Shown piece after piece: positions 1-5,867 of a stretch of DNA of 8,281 nt. Source of the stretch: Clostridiales bacterium (lineage in GTDB: Bacteria > Bacillota > Clostridia > Christensenellales > Aristaeellaceae); NCBI GenBank assembly GCA_004556545.1, contig SFGO01000102.1, positions 1 through 8,281 on the forward strand, in the 5' to 3' direction. How positions within the stretch are numbered: position 1 is the stretch's first letter; each line of letters opens with the position of its first letter. Both the position numbers and the translations under genes were made by a program. Below the pieces are notes generated by a model. The model was not told where the DNA came from. It saw only the letters and a list, made by a program, of their open reading frames with translations, and ran no database searches.

Positions 1-130
1 TGCCGAAGGCAGCTAGCGACTGACAGCCGTCAACCGAAACGAGGATTTGGCACGGCAGTGCCAAAGACGATGATTGAGGTTGCGGAACGGAGCCCCTAAC
101 CCTTGTGCCGCAGCACTTTCCCCGCAAACC
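1..130 (+). ncRNA. Candidate structured RNA element, copy A (5' end outside window)
   Basis: No protein gene is visible here. The plus strand shows ordered hairpins separated by sequence blocks that recur at the right edge of the window. TGCC-GAA-GGCA (1-11) is the visible part of a hairpin that probably starts before the window. It is followed by TAGCGAC (14-20), a small TGAC-AGCC-GTCA hairpin (21-32), CGAAACGAG (35-43), an 8-bp perfect stem TTTGGCAC/GTGCCAAA closing a GGCA loop (46-65), and CGATGATTGAG (68-78). A long-range stem then pairs GGTTGCGG (78-85) with CCGC-A-AACC (122-130, one bulged A), enclosing a GTGC-CGCA-GCAC hairpin (105-116). Positions 14-78 align gap-free with the minus-strand copy at 8254-8190, with covarying stems. 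I do not recognise the family. A structured RNA is the preferred reading; a palindromic DNA repeat is the alternative. Confidence 0.55.
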
Positions 131-272
131 AGCTTAAGGATGCGAAGCATCGAGGACGAGGACCGCCCGAAGGGCTACCGCAGTCCGAAGCCCGCCACGC
201 CATGCGGCAGGGCGGGCCGCAAAGCGCTGTTTGCGGGCAACGGCGGCCAACTTTGGGTTTTTCGACAGACTG
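131..272 (+). other. Hairpin-rich noncoding stretch leading to a terminator
   Basis: This is probably the 3' part of the same plus-strand transcript as the element at 1-130. Visible stems are GATGC-GAA-GCATC (139-151), GCCC-GAA-GGGC (165-175) enclosed by GGAC/GTCC (160-163 with 183-186), GCCCGCC/GGCGGGC (190-196 with 211-217) around a small internal hairpin, and CCGCAAA-GCGCTG-TTTGCGG (217-236, 7 bp perfect, sharing one base with the previous stem). Open frames crossing it have no recognisable protein features and no ribosome binding site that I can see, so I do not call a gene. Whether it belongs to the conserved element or is a separate repeat cannot be decided, because the right-hand copy ends in a T-run before any equivalent of this part. 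Confidence 0.45.
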
Positions 273-304
273 AGCCAGCGTGTATCTGAACACGCTGGCT
301 TTTT
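273..304 (+). terminator. Strong intrinsic terminator, plus strand
   Basis: A perfect 11-bp stem, AGCCAGCGTGT (273-283) and ACACGCTGGCT (290-300), closes a 6-nt ATCTGA loop and is followed by a T-run (300-304). On the minus strand the sequence after the stem is not T-rich, so it is best read as the end of a plus-strand transcript coming from positions 1-272. Since no protein gene precedes it in the window, it supports the presence of a noncoding transcript there. It may also slow polymerase arriving convergently from the transporter genes. Confidence 0.8.
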
Positions 305-320
305 GAATGAACGCACAAGG

Positions 321-893
321 TCAGATGCCGTACAGCAGGATTCCCAGCAACGCCGAAAACCCGATCATAGCAATGGGGGAAGGCATTTTTTTTCGCACTT
401 TTTTCCAAAGAAAATGCGTCCCCCATAGCAGCGCAAATATCGCAATGCTTTTCCAGTCCGGCAGGAAAGAATCACCCCAATGCTGAAAACGGAAAAGCGC
501 TTTCAGCCCCATGGTAACGGAGGTGGCCAAAATCATGGCAACCACGCAGGGGCGCACGCCGGACAGAAACGCCTGGACTCCGGCGTATTGGAGAAAATTG
601 CGGATCAGCGCCGCAATCACCAGAATGATGACAAAAGAGGGCAGCACAACGCCCAGCGTCGCCGCCAGCGCGCCGAAAAAGCCCGCCTGCGTGGAGCCTA
701 CGAAGGTGGCGGTGTTCACGGCGATGGGGCCGGGCGTGGATTCCGATACGGCGATCAGGTTCAGAAATTCTTCTTCCGTCAGCCAGCCGTTGCTGAGAAC
801 CGCTTCCCGCACCAGCGAGATCATGCCGTAACCGCCGCCGAAGGAAACCGTGCCGATCTCCAGAAAAGTCAGGAACAGTTTCAAAAAGATCAT
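321..893 (-). CDS. Chromate transporter family protein, second CHR subunit
   Basis: A 190-residue integral membrane protein of the CHR (ChrA) family, which moves chromate or related oxyanions across the cytoplasmic membrane. It carries the family hallmarks near the N-terminus: FGGGYGM (residues 18-24) and ESTPGPIAVN (51-60), followed by several hydrophobic segments. At about 190 residues it is a single CHR domain, half the size of the long fused ChrA proteins, so it should work with the neighbouring CHR subunit. The start at 893 is chosen because its ATG overlaps the TGA of the upstream gene (ATGA), a GGGAGG ribosome site lies at 903-908, and homology begins at once; the in-frame upstream extension looks like non-protein sequence. 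Substrate is unproven: many such pairs in anaerobes are annotated as chromate transporters without testing. Confidence 0.88.
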   Translation of the reverse strand: MIFLKLFLTFLEIGTVSFGGGYGMISLVREAVLSNGWLTEEEFLNLIAVSESTPGPIAVNTATFVGSTQAGFFGALAATLGVVLPSFVIILVIAALIRNFLQYAGVQAFLSGVRPCVVAMILATSVTMGLKALFRFQHWGDSFLPDWKSIAIFALLWGTHFLWKKVRKKMPSPIAMIGFSALLGILLYGI

Positions 894-1459
894 GGCTGTC
901 CGCCTCCCTTCTTTTTCAGGCGCGCAGCTCCATAGACTGCCAGACCGATCAGACCGCCCAGCAGAATGTAGAAGATGGAAGAAAACGACACGGCCAGCAC
1001 CGAGCAGATCAGCATGGCGGCAAAAACGCTGCCGAGCAGAAGCAGGTTCAGGGGCGTTTTTTCCAGCCCTTTCCATAGCTTCCAACCGGCGCTCAGAATC
1101 AGATAGATCACGCAGATCTGAATGCCTCGAAAGGCGCAGTCAACCAGCTTCAGGCCGAGGAATGCATCAAAGAACAGAGAAATCAGATAGATGATCCCGA
1201 AGGATGGCAGGCATACGCCCAGCGTCGCCAGCGCCGCCCCGGCTGTTCCGGCCATCTTGTAGCCGATATAGGTGGCAGCGTTCACCGCGACCGGGCCGGG
1301 CGTGGACTCCGCAATGGCGACCATATCCACGAATTCCTTTTGATCCATCCAGCCCCGCTTCTGCACAAATTCGTTTTCCAGCAGGGCGATCATGGCATAT
1401 CCGCCGCCAAAGGTAAACGCTCCGATTTTCAAAAATACCCCGAACAGCGTCGGCAGCAT
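890..1459 (-). CDS. Chromate transporter family protein, first CHR subunit
   Basis: A 189-residue single-domain CHR membrane protein and the first gene of a two-gene operon. The hallmark motifs are FGGGYAM (17-23) and ESTPGPVAVN (51-60), followed by hydrophobic stretches consistent with about six membrane segments and a short basic, glycine-rich tail. The start at 1459 is supported by an AAAGGAG ribosome site (1470-1476) and by family homology starting at residue 1; an upstream in-frame ATG would add 23 unrelated residues. Its stop overlaps the next gene's start by four bases, implying translational coupling and roughly equal amounts of the two subunits. Short CHR proteins of this kind are known to occur as adjacent pairs, and in studied cases both halves are needed for chromate resistance. 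Here the real substrate remains unknown. Confidence 0.88.
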   Translation of the reverse strand: MLPTLFGVFLKIGAFTFGGGYAMIALLENEFVQKRGWMDQKEFVDMVAIAESTPGPVAVNAATYIGYKMAGTAGAALATLGVCLPSFGIIYLISLFFDAFLGLKLVDCAFRGIQICVIYLILSAGWKLWKGLEKTPLNLLLLGSVFAAMLICSVLAVSFSSIFYILLGGLIGLAVYGAARLKKKGGGQP

Positions 1460-1478
1460 CGCCGGTCTTCTCCTTTCG

Positions 1479-1492
1479 GACGGAATTCCGTC
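1479..1492. promoter_or_regulatory. Perfect 14-bp palindrome in the transporter leader
   Basis: GACGGAATTCCGTC is its own reverse complement and lies between the predicted -10 element (1500-1505) and the ribosome site (1470-1476). That position, just downstream of the transcription start, suits a repressor operator. No cognate regulator is encoded next to it in the window. An effect in the RNA is also possible, but a palindrome with no loop makes a DNA site more likely. Confidence 0.4.
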
Positions 1493-1499
1493 TTTTGTC

Positions 1500-1528
1500 A
1501 GCATAGCATATTCCCGTCCGCAGGGCAA
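1500..1528 (-). promoter_or_regulatory. Candidate promoter of the CHR transporter operon
   Basis: On the minus strand TTGCCC (1528-1523) and TATGCT (1505-1500) are separated by 17 bp. Each matches four of six bases of the sigma-A consensus. The site stands about 40 bp before the first CHR start and downstream of the phosphofructokinase terminator, which is where a promoter is needed. Confidence 0.45.
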
Positions 1529-1570
1529 GATTTCCCTCCGGGATTCCTTCCGACTGCCGGGTAAAAAAGC

Positions 1571-1601
1571 ATAATAAAATCGCGGAGTATTTGCTCCGCG
1601 A
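1571..1601 (-). terminator. Intrinsic terminator after the ahcY-pfk unit
   Basis: On the minus strand an 8-bp perfect stem, TCGCGGAG/CTCCGCGA with a CAAATA loop (1601-1580), is followed by TTTTATTAT (1579-1571). It starts about 18 bases after the phosphofructokinase stop. On the plus strand no T-run follows, so it acts on the minus strand only. Confidence 0.85.
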
Positions 1602-1619
1602 CAAAACTCTTCCTTGCTC

Positions 1620-2693
1620 TTAGTCGCCCATATTGATACCCATATTGCGGGCGGTGACGACCACCGGGTCGTCCATGGGCACGGGCTTGGGCACGCCGGC
1701 GATGTCCTTGAGATCGTTGTGGACGATCTTGTTGCCCTTCAGGGCCACGGTGACGCCGTAATGCTCGTCCCGGATCAGCTGGGCCGCATGAACGCCGAAC
1801 TGGGTGGACAGCACCCGGTCGTAGGCGCTGGGGCTGCCGCCGCGCTGAATGTGGCCGGGAACCACACTGCGGGCTTCCACGCCCACCAGCTCCTGCAGCT
1901 GCGCCGCGATGCGCTTGGAGATGCAGTCATAGGGGAGAGAAGCGCGGTAGGCTTCCCGCTCCTTTTTCTTCATCTTGGATTCTTCCACGCTCATGGCGCC
2001 TTCCGCCACGGCCAGAATGGAGAAGGGCTTCTTGCTGTTGGCCCGAGCCTCCACCGTTTCCGCCACGCGGTTGATGTCGTAGGGGATCTCCGGCAGCAGG
2101 ATCACATCCGCGCCGCCCGCCACGCCGGAATAGAGCGTCAGCCAGCCCGCCTTGTTGCCCATGATCTCAATGACCATGCAGCGGCCGTGGCTGGTGGCCG
2201 TGGTGTGGATGCGGTCGATGACCTCGGTGGCAATGTCCACCGCCGTATGGAAGCCGAAGGTAAAGTCGGTGCCGTAAATATCGTTGTCAATGGTCTTGGG
2301 CAGGCCGATGACGTTCAGACCCTCTTCGCTGAGCAGGTTGGCGGTCTTGTGGGTGCCGTTGCCGCCCAGCGTGACCAGACAATCCAGCTCCAGATCCTTA
2401 TAGGTCTTTTTCATGGCCGCTACCTTGTCCACGCCATTTTCTTCAATCACCCGCATGTTGCGGAAGGGCGTGCGGCTGGTGCCCAGGATGGTGCCGCCCA
2501 GCGTCAGGATGCCGGAGAACTGCTTTTTGCGCATTTCCTGATAGTCGCCCTCGATCAGTCCGCCGTAGCCGTTGCGGATGCCGATGATCTCCGCGTCAAA
2601 CATTTCGTAAGCGGCGCGGGCAACGCCGCGGATGGCCGCGTTTAGACCCGGGCAGTCGCCGCCGCTGGTCAGGATACCGATTCTGCGCTTCAT
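1620..2693 (-). CDS. pfkA: 6-phosphofructokinase (phosphoryl donor uncertain)
   Basis: A 357-residue enzyme of the PfkA family that phosphorylates fructose 6-phosphate to the 1,6-bisphosphate in glycolysis, in the cytoplasm. Visible motifs are the N-terminal ILTSGGDCPGLNA, GGTILGTSR (66-74), GGNGT (110-114), PKTIDND (132-138, catalytic Asp136), EIMGNKAGW (176-184) and GHIQRGGSP (280-288). It is longer than the 320-residue E. coli enzyme, partly from a Lys/Glu-rich insert near 233-253. E. coli Gly124 corresponds to Lys133 here, as in PPi-dependent and mixed-substrate enzymes, while Gly104 is kept (Gly113), as in ATP enzymes. The metal-site Asp103 is Asn112 and Arg171 is Asn180. The donor could therefore be ATP or PPi. 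The start at 2693 has an AAAGGGG site (2704-2710) and the family N-terminus. It follows ahcY by 49 bases. Confidence 0.93.
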   Translation of the reverse strand: MKRRIGILTSGGDCPGLNAAIRGVARAAYEMFDAEIIGIRNGYGGLIEGDYQEMRKKQFSGILTLGGTILGTSRTPFRNMRVIEENGVDKVAAMKKTYKDLELDCLVTLGGNGTHKTANLLSEEGLNVIGLPKTIDNDIYGTDFTFGFHTAVDIATEVIDRIHTTATSHGRCMVIEIMGNKAGWLTLYSGVAGGADVILLPEIPYDINRVAETVEARANSKKPFSILAVAEGAMSVEESKMKKKEREAYRASLPYDCISKRIAAQLQELVGVEARSVVPGHIQRGGSPSAYDRVLSTQFGVHAAQLIRDEHYGVTVALKGNKIVHNDLKDIAGVPKPVPMDDPVVVTARNMGINMGD

Positions 2694-2741
2694 CAGAACA
2701 TTTCCCCTTTCATACGTATGTTCTTCTCTGCTTTCGGGCGC

Positions 2742-2770
2742 ATTATACGCCCAGATAGGCTTTCTGTTCC
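2742..2770 (-). promoter_or_regulatory. Possible internal promoter for the phosphofructokinase gene
   Basis: A perfect TATAAT (2747-2742) spans the ahcY stop codon on the minus strand. At 17-bp spacing the upstream hexamer is GGAACA (2770-2765), only three of six bases matching the -35 consensus. It could give pfkA some expression independent of ahcY, but the TATAAT also arises from the codons GTA-TAA and may be chance. Confidence 0.3.
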
Positions 2771-3981
2771 TCGGACAGAACGTCGATGGATACGCCCAGC
2801 GCGGTCAGCTTCCGGGTGGCCACGGCCTTGTCGATGTCCACCGGCACGGAGTACAGATCGGGCTTCATCTCCCGGCCGCACTCCGCCATGCGGCGGGCGC
2901 ATTCGGCCTGCAGGGCAAAGCTCATATCCATGATCTCCGCCGGATGGCCGTCGCCTGCCGCCAGATTCACCAGCCGCCCCTCGGCCAGCAGATAAATGGT
3001 TCTGCCGTTGGGCAGCAGGAAGCCCTCGATGTTGTGCCGCACCTCGCGGCTTTCCTTCGCCAGCTTGCGCAGCCCGGCCACGTCCACCTCCACGTCGAAG
3101 TGGCCCGCGTTGCACAGGATCGCGCCTTCCTTCATTTCCAGCATGTGCTCGGGACGGATAACGCCGTCGCAGCCGGTCACGGTGACGAACCAGTCGCCGA
3201 TTTTGGCCGCTTCTGCCATAGGCAGCACGGTAAAGCCGTCCATCACGGCCTCAATGGCCTTAACCGGGTCTACTTCGGTCACAACGACCTTCGCGCCCAG
3301 TCCCTTGGCCCGCATGGCTACGCCCTTGCCGCACCAGCCGTATCCGGCTACCACGACCGTGGTGCCCGCCACCACCAGATTGGTGGTGCGCATGACGCCG
3401 TCCCACACGCTCTGACCGGTGCCGTAGCGGTTGTCGAACAGATGCTTGCAGTCCGCGTCGTTGATGTTGAACATGGGGAAGTTCAGCTGACCGGCCTTGG
3501 CCCGGTTGCGCAGACGGATGATGCCGGTGGTCGTTTCCTCGCAGCCGCCCCGCAGGTTGACCGCCCACTCGGGATGCTCCTCATGCAGAATATGCACCAT
3601 GTCGCCGCCGTCGTCGATGATAACGTCCGGCTTGACCGACAGGGCCTTGCATTGGAAATCATGATATTCTTCCAGCGTACAGCCGTGGGTCGCCAGTACG
3701 GTCACGCGCCGGCTGGCCAGCCCCGCGCATACGTCATCCTGCGTGGAAAGCGGATTGGAGCCGGTGGCGTATACTTCGCCGCCGCCCTCGTGGATCACCT
3801 GCGCCAGATAGGCGGTCTTTGCCTCCAGATGGACGCTGACCACCACTTTCAGCCCGGCAAAGGGCTGCTCTTCCCGAAACTGTTTGGCAATGCCGCTCAA
3901 AACGGGCATATGCTTTTCGACCCAGTCGATCTTCTGAATCCCCTGCGGGGCCAACCCCATATCCCGGATCATGGATTCCAT
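2743..3981 (-). CDS. ahcY: Adenosylhomocysteinase (S-adenosylhomocysteine hydrolase), short Thermotoga/clostridial type
   Basis: A 412-residue NAD-dependent hydrolase that splits S-adenosylhomocysteine into adenosine and homocysteine, clearing the product of SAM-dependent methylation. Conserved positions are readable: VHLEAKTA (50-57, His51), STQDD (79-83), DDGGD (123-127), CEETTTG (147-153), Lys179 and Asp183 in the NDADCKHLFDN block, the Rossmann motif GYGWCGKG (213-220), Glu236 in TEVDP, GHFD (His294) and GDGHP (His346). It lacks the insert and the C-terminal Lys/Tyr tail of the long eukaryote/proteobacterial form. Lys55 stands where the human enzyme has Glu59, a purine contact, so an inosyl substrate is conceivable. 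The start at 3981 has an AGAGGTGA ribosome site (3986-3993) at ideal distance; the ATG at 3972 is too far from it. It is the first gene of a unit with pfkA. Confidence 0.95.
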   Translation of the reverse strand: MESMIRDMGLAPQGIQKIDWVEKHMPVLSGIAKQFREEQPFAGLKVVVSVHLEAKTAYLAQVIHEGGGEVYATGSNPLSTQDDVCAGLASRRVTVLATHGCTLEEYHDFQCKALSVKPDVIIDDGGDMVHILHEEHPEWAVNLRGGCEETTTGIIRLRNRAKAGQLNFPMFNINDADCKHLFDNRYGTGQSVWDGVMRTTNLVVAGTTVVVAGYGWCGKGVAMRAKGLGAKVVVTEVDPVKAIEAVMDGFTVLPMAEAAKIGDWFVTVTGCDGVIRPEHMLEMKEGAILCNAGHFDVEVDVAGLRKLAKESREVRHNIEGFLLPNGRTIYLLAEGRLVNLAAGDGHPAEIMDMSFALQAECARRMAECGREMKPDLYSVPVDIDKAVATRKLTALGVSIDVLSEEQKAYLGV

Positions 3982-4010
3982 GCGATCACCTCTTTTGAAT
4001 GGTTAGGAAT

Positions 4011-4040
4011 ATTTTACCATATCTGTTTAGGGCGCGTCCA
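4011..4040 (-). promoter_or_regulatory. Candidate promoter of ahcY
   Basis: On the minus strand TGGACG (4040-4035; four of six consensus bases) and TAAAAT (4016-4011; five of six) are 18 bp apart, and TGG directly before the -10 makes an extended -10. The resulting leader is only about 20-25 bases long, leaving no room for a riboswitch. The gap 3982-4097 before the ABC genes contains no clear terminator, so some readthrough from the exporter operon is possible. Confidence 0.55.
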
Positions 4041-4097
4041 TAGAAAGACGGATTTTTTGCAGGGAGCGTTCTGAAAGGCAGCGATGAAAAAGTTTTT

Positions 4098-5867
4098 TCA
4101 GGCAAACTGCGCCCGGTACAGGGCAGCGTAGGCCCCGTTCCGGCGGAGAAGCTCCTGATGCCGCCCCTGCTCCACGATCTGGCCGCCCTGCACCACCAGA
4201 ATCAGATCGGCGCTGCGGATGGTGGACAGCCGGTGGGCGATGACAAAGCAGGTTTTGTCCCGCATCAGCGCCCGCATGGCCTCCTGAATCAGCGCTTCGG
4301 TGCGGATGTCCACGTTGGAAGTGGCCTCGTCCAGAATGAGCAGATGGGCGGGCTGGAGCATGGCTCGGGCGATGGTCATCAGCTGTTTCTGCCCCTTGGA
4401 AATATTTACGCCGTCCTCGGTCAGCAGCGTGTCATAGCCCTTGGGCAAACGCTGAATCATGCCGTGAATGTGAGCCGCTTTGGCCGCTTCGATCACCTTT
4501 TCCCGGGTCGCGCCGGGATTCCCGTAGGCGATATTGTCGTGAACGGTGCCGTTGAACAGCCAAGTGTCCTGCAAAACCATGGAAAATGCGCCCCGCAGGC
4601 TGGAACGGGTGACATGGTGGATGGACTGGCCGTCGATGGTGATCGTCCCGGATTGCGGGTCGTAAAAGCGCATCAGCAGGTTGACCAGCGTGGTCTTTCC
4701 CGCGCCCGTAGGGCCGACGATGGCGATCATGCCGCCCGGTTCGGCGGTCAGGTTCACGTCCCGCAGAATGAGCCGGTGCGGATCGTAGCCGAAGTTCAGA
4801 TGCTCGATGTCCACCCGGCCTTCCCGAACCTCCAGCGGCTTGGCCTCCGGCAGGTCGGCAGGCTCCTCCGGCTCGTCCATCAGCTCAAAGACCCGCTCCG
4901 CCGCAGCAAGAGCCGACTGAAGCTCGCTGAAAATGTTGGCCGCTTCGTTGATGGGGCCGGAAAATTTGCGGGAATACAGCACAAAGGAAGAAATATTGCC
5001 CAGCGTGATTTGCCTGCCAAGGTACATCAGCGCGCCGAACAGGCTGATGAGGGTGAGGGAAAGATTGTTGATAAAATTCACCGAGGGGCCGGTAATGCTG
5101 GCGTAATATTCCGCCCGGTAGTAGCTTTCCACGGCGGCTTCGTTTTTCTGCTCGAAGCGCTTCAGCACGTCCGCCTCCCGATGATAGGCCCGGATGGTCT
5201 TCTGCCCGGAAACGTATTCCTCCACAAAGCCGTTCATTTCGCCCAGACACTTGGAGCGGTTGTGGTACAGGGGCCGTACCCGGCGGGTCATGAACCGGGT
5301 GAACAGCACCGACAGGGGAACCGTCACTGCGAAGACCAGCACCAGCAGCGGTGAAATGCGGATCATCATGCTCAGCGCGCCCGCTACGGTGATGACGCTG
5401 GTCAAAATCTGCACCAGATCGTTGGAAAGCGAAGTGTTGACGGTGTCGATGTCGTAGCTGATGTGGCTCAGAATATCGCCGGTCTGCCGGGTGTCGAAGT
5501 ACTGCACCGGCAGACGCATCAGCTTAGCGAACAGGTCGGCCCGCATCATGCGCACGGTCTTCTGGCTGATGCGCAGCACGATCTGAGGCACCAGATACCC
5601 AAGGCCCGCCGACGCGGCGTAGAACAGCACCATCAGCCGGGCATAGGAGAAAACGGTGGCAAAGTCCACCTTGCCCTTTCCGCCCGCTACCGCGTCAATG
5701 GCTTTACCGCACAGGGTAGGGCCGATGAGCTGGAACAGGTTCCCGGCCACACTTAGGCTCAGGGCCAAAATCAGCAGGGGCGCGCTTTTCCACAGGTATT
5801 TGCCCAGCCGAAGCAGCGTTCCCCGGGCGTTGCGCGGCTTTTGGATGACTCCGTTACGCGGCGGCAT
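4098..5867 (-). CDS. ABC exporter half-transporter 2 (consensus ATP site subunit)
   Basis: A 589-residue half-transporter: an N-terminal type I ABC exporter membrane domain (about residues 20-330) fused to a nucleotide-binding domain. ATPase motifs are Walker A GPTGAGKT (385-392), Q-loop Gln433, Walker B LLILDE (509-514, catalytic Glu514) and switch His545 in IAHRLS. The signature is degenerate: ISKGQ (489-493) where LSGGQ is usual. Together with the preceding gene this predicts a heterodimer, as in TM287/288, BmrCD or LmrCD, in which this subunit's Walker motifs meet the partner's intact LSGGQ to form the hydrolysing site. Such pairs export drugs or lipophilic compounds; the substrate is unknown. 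The start at 5867 has a GGGAGGGG site (5874-5881); the longer frame from 5936 adds 23 unrelated residues. It overlaps the upstream gene by 14 bases. Confidence 0.92.
   Translation of the reverse strand: MPPRNGVIQKPRNARGTLLRLGKYLWKSAPLLILALSLSVAGNLFQLIGPTLCGKAIDAVAGGKGKVDFATVFSYARLMVLFYAASAGLGYLVPQIVLRISQKTVRMMRADLFAKLMRLPVQYFDTRQTGDILSHISYDIDTVNTSLSNDLVQILTSVITVAGALSMMIRISPLLVLVFAVTVPLSVLFTRFMTRRVRPLYHNRSKCLGEMNGFVEEYVSGQKTIRAYHREADVLKRFEQKNEAAVESYYRAEYYASITGPSVNFINNLSLTLISLFGALMYLGRQITLGNISSFVLYSRKFSGPINEAANIFSELQSALAAAERVFELMDEPEEPADLPEAKPLEVREGRVDIEHLNFGYDPHRLILRDVNLTAEPGGMIAIVGPTGAGKTTLVNLLMRFYDPQSGTITIDGQSIHHVTRSSLRGAFSMVLQDTWLFNGTVHDNIAYGNPGATREKVIEAAKAAHIHGMIQRLPKGYDTLLTEDGVNISKGQKQLMTIARAMLQPAHLLILDEATSNVDIRTEALIQEAMRALMRDKTCFVIAHRLSTIRSADLILVVQGGQIVEQGRHQELLRRNGAYAALYRAQFA

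Noticed and set aside
273..300. The left hairpin as terminator of the CHR transporter operon
   Set aside because: On the minus strand the bases after the stem are CAGTCTG..., not a T-run, so it fits only the plus strand.
1..304. Known RNA genes (tRNA, rRNA, RNase P RNA, tmRNA)
   Set aside because: I could find no cloverleaf, no rRNA core sequence and none of the universal RNase P or tmRNA blocks I can recall.
74..428. Short open frames over the left noncoding region on both strands
   Set aside because: No ribosome sites or protein features, many mutually overlapping frames, and the underlying sequence is explained by hairpins.
2693..2715. Tiny leader peptide MKGEMF whose stop overlaps the pfkA start (TGATG)
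   Set aside because: It has no ribosome site of its own that I can see; the AAAGGGG inside it serves pfkA, so the frame is probably accidental.
3982..4097. SAH or SAM riboswitch before ahcY
   Set aside because: The predicted leader is only about 20-25 bases and the whole intergenic gap shows no multi-helix fold.
4085..4100. TGAAAA/TTTTCA hairpin as a terminator of the ABC operon
   Set aside because: The stem is short and nearly all A/T, overlaps the stop codon, and is not followed by a T-run at the right distance.
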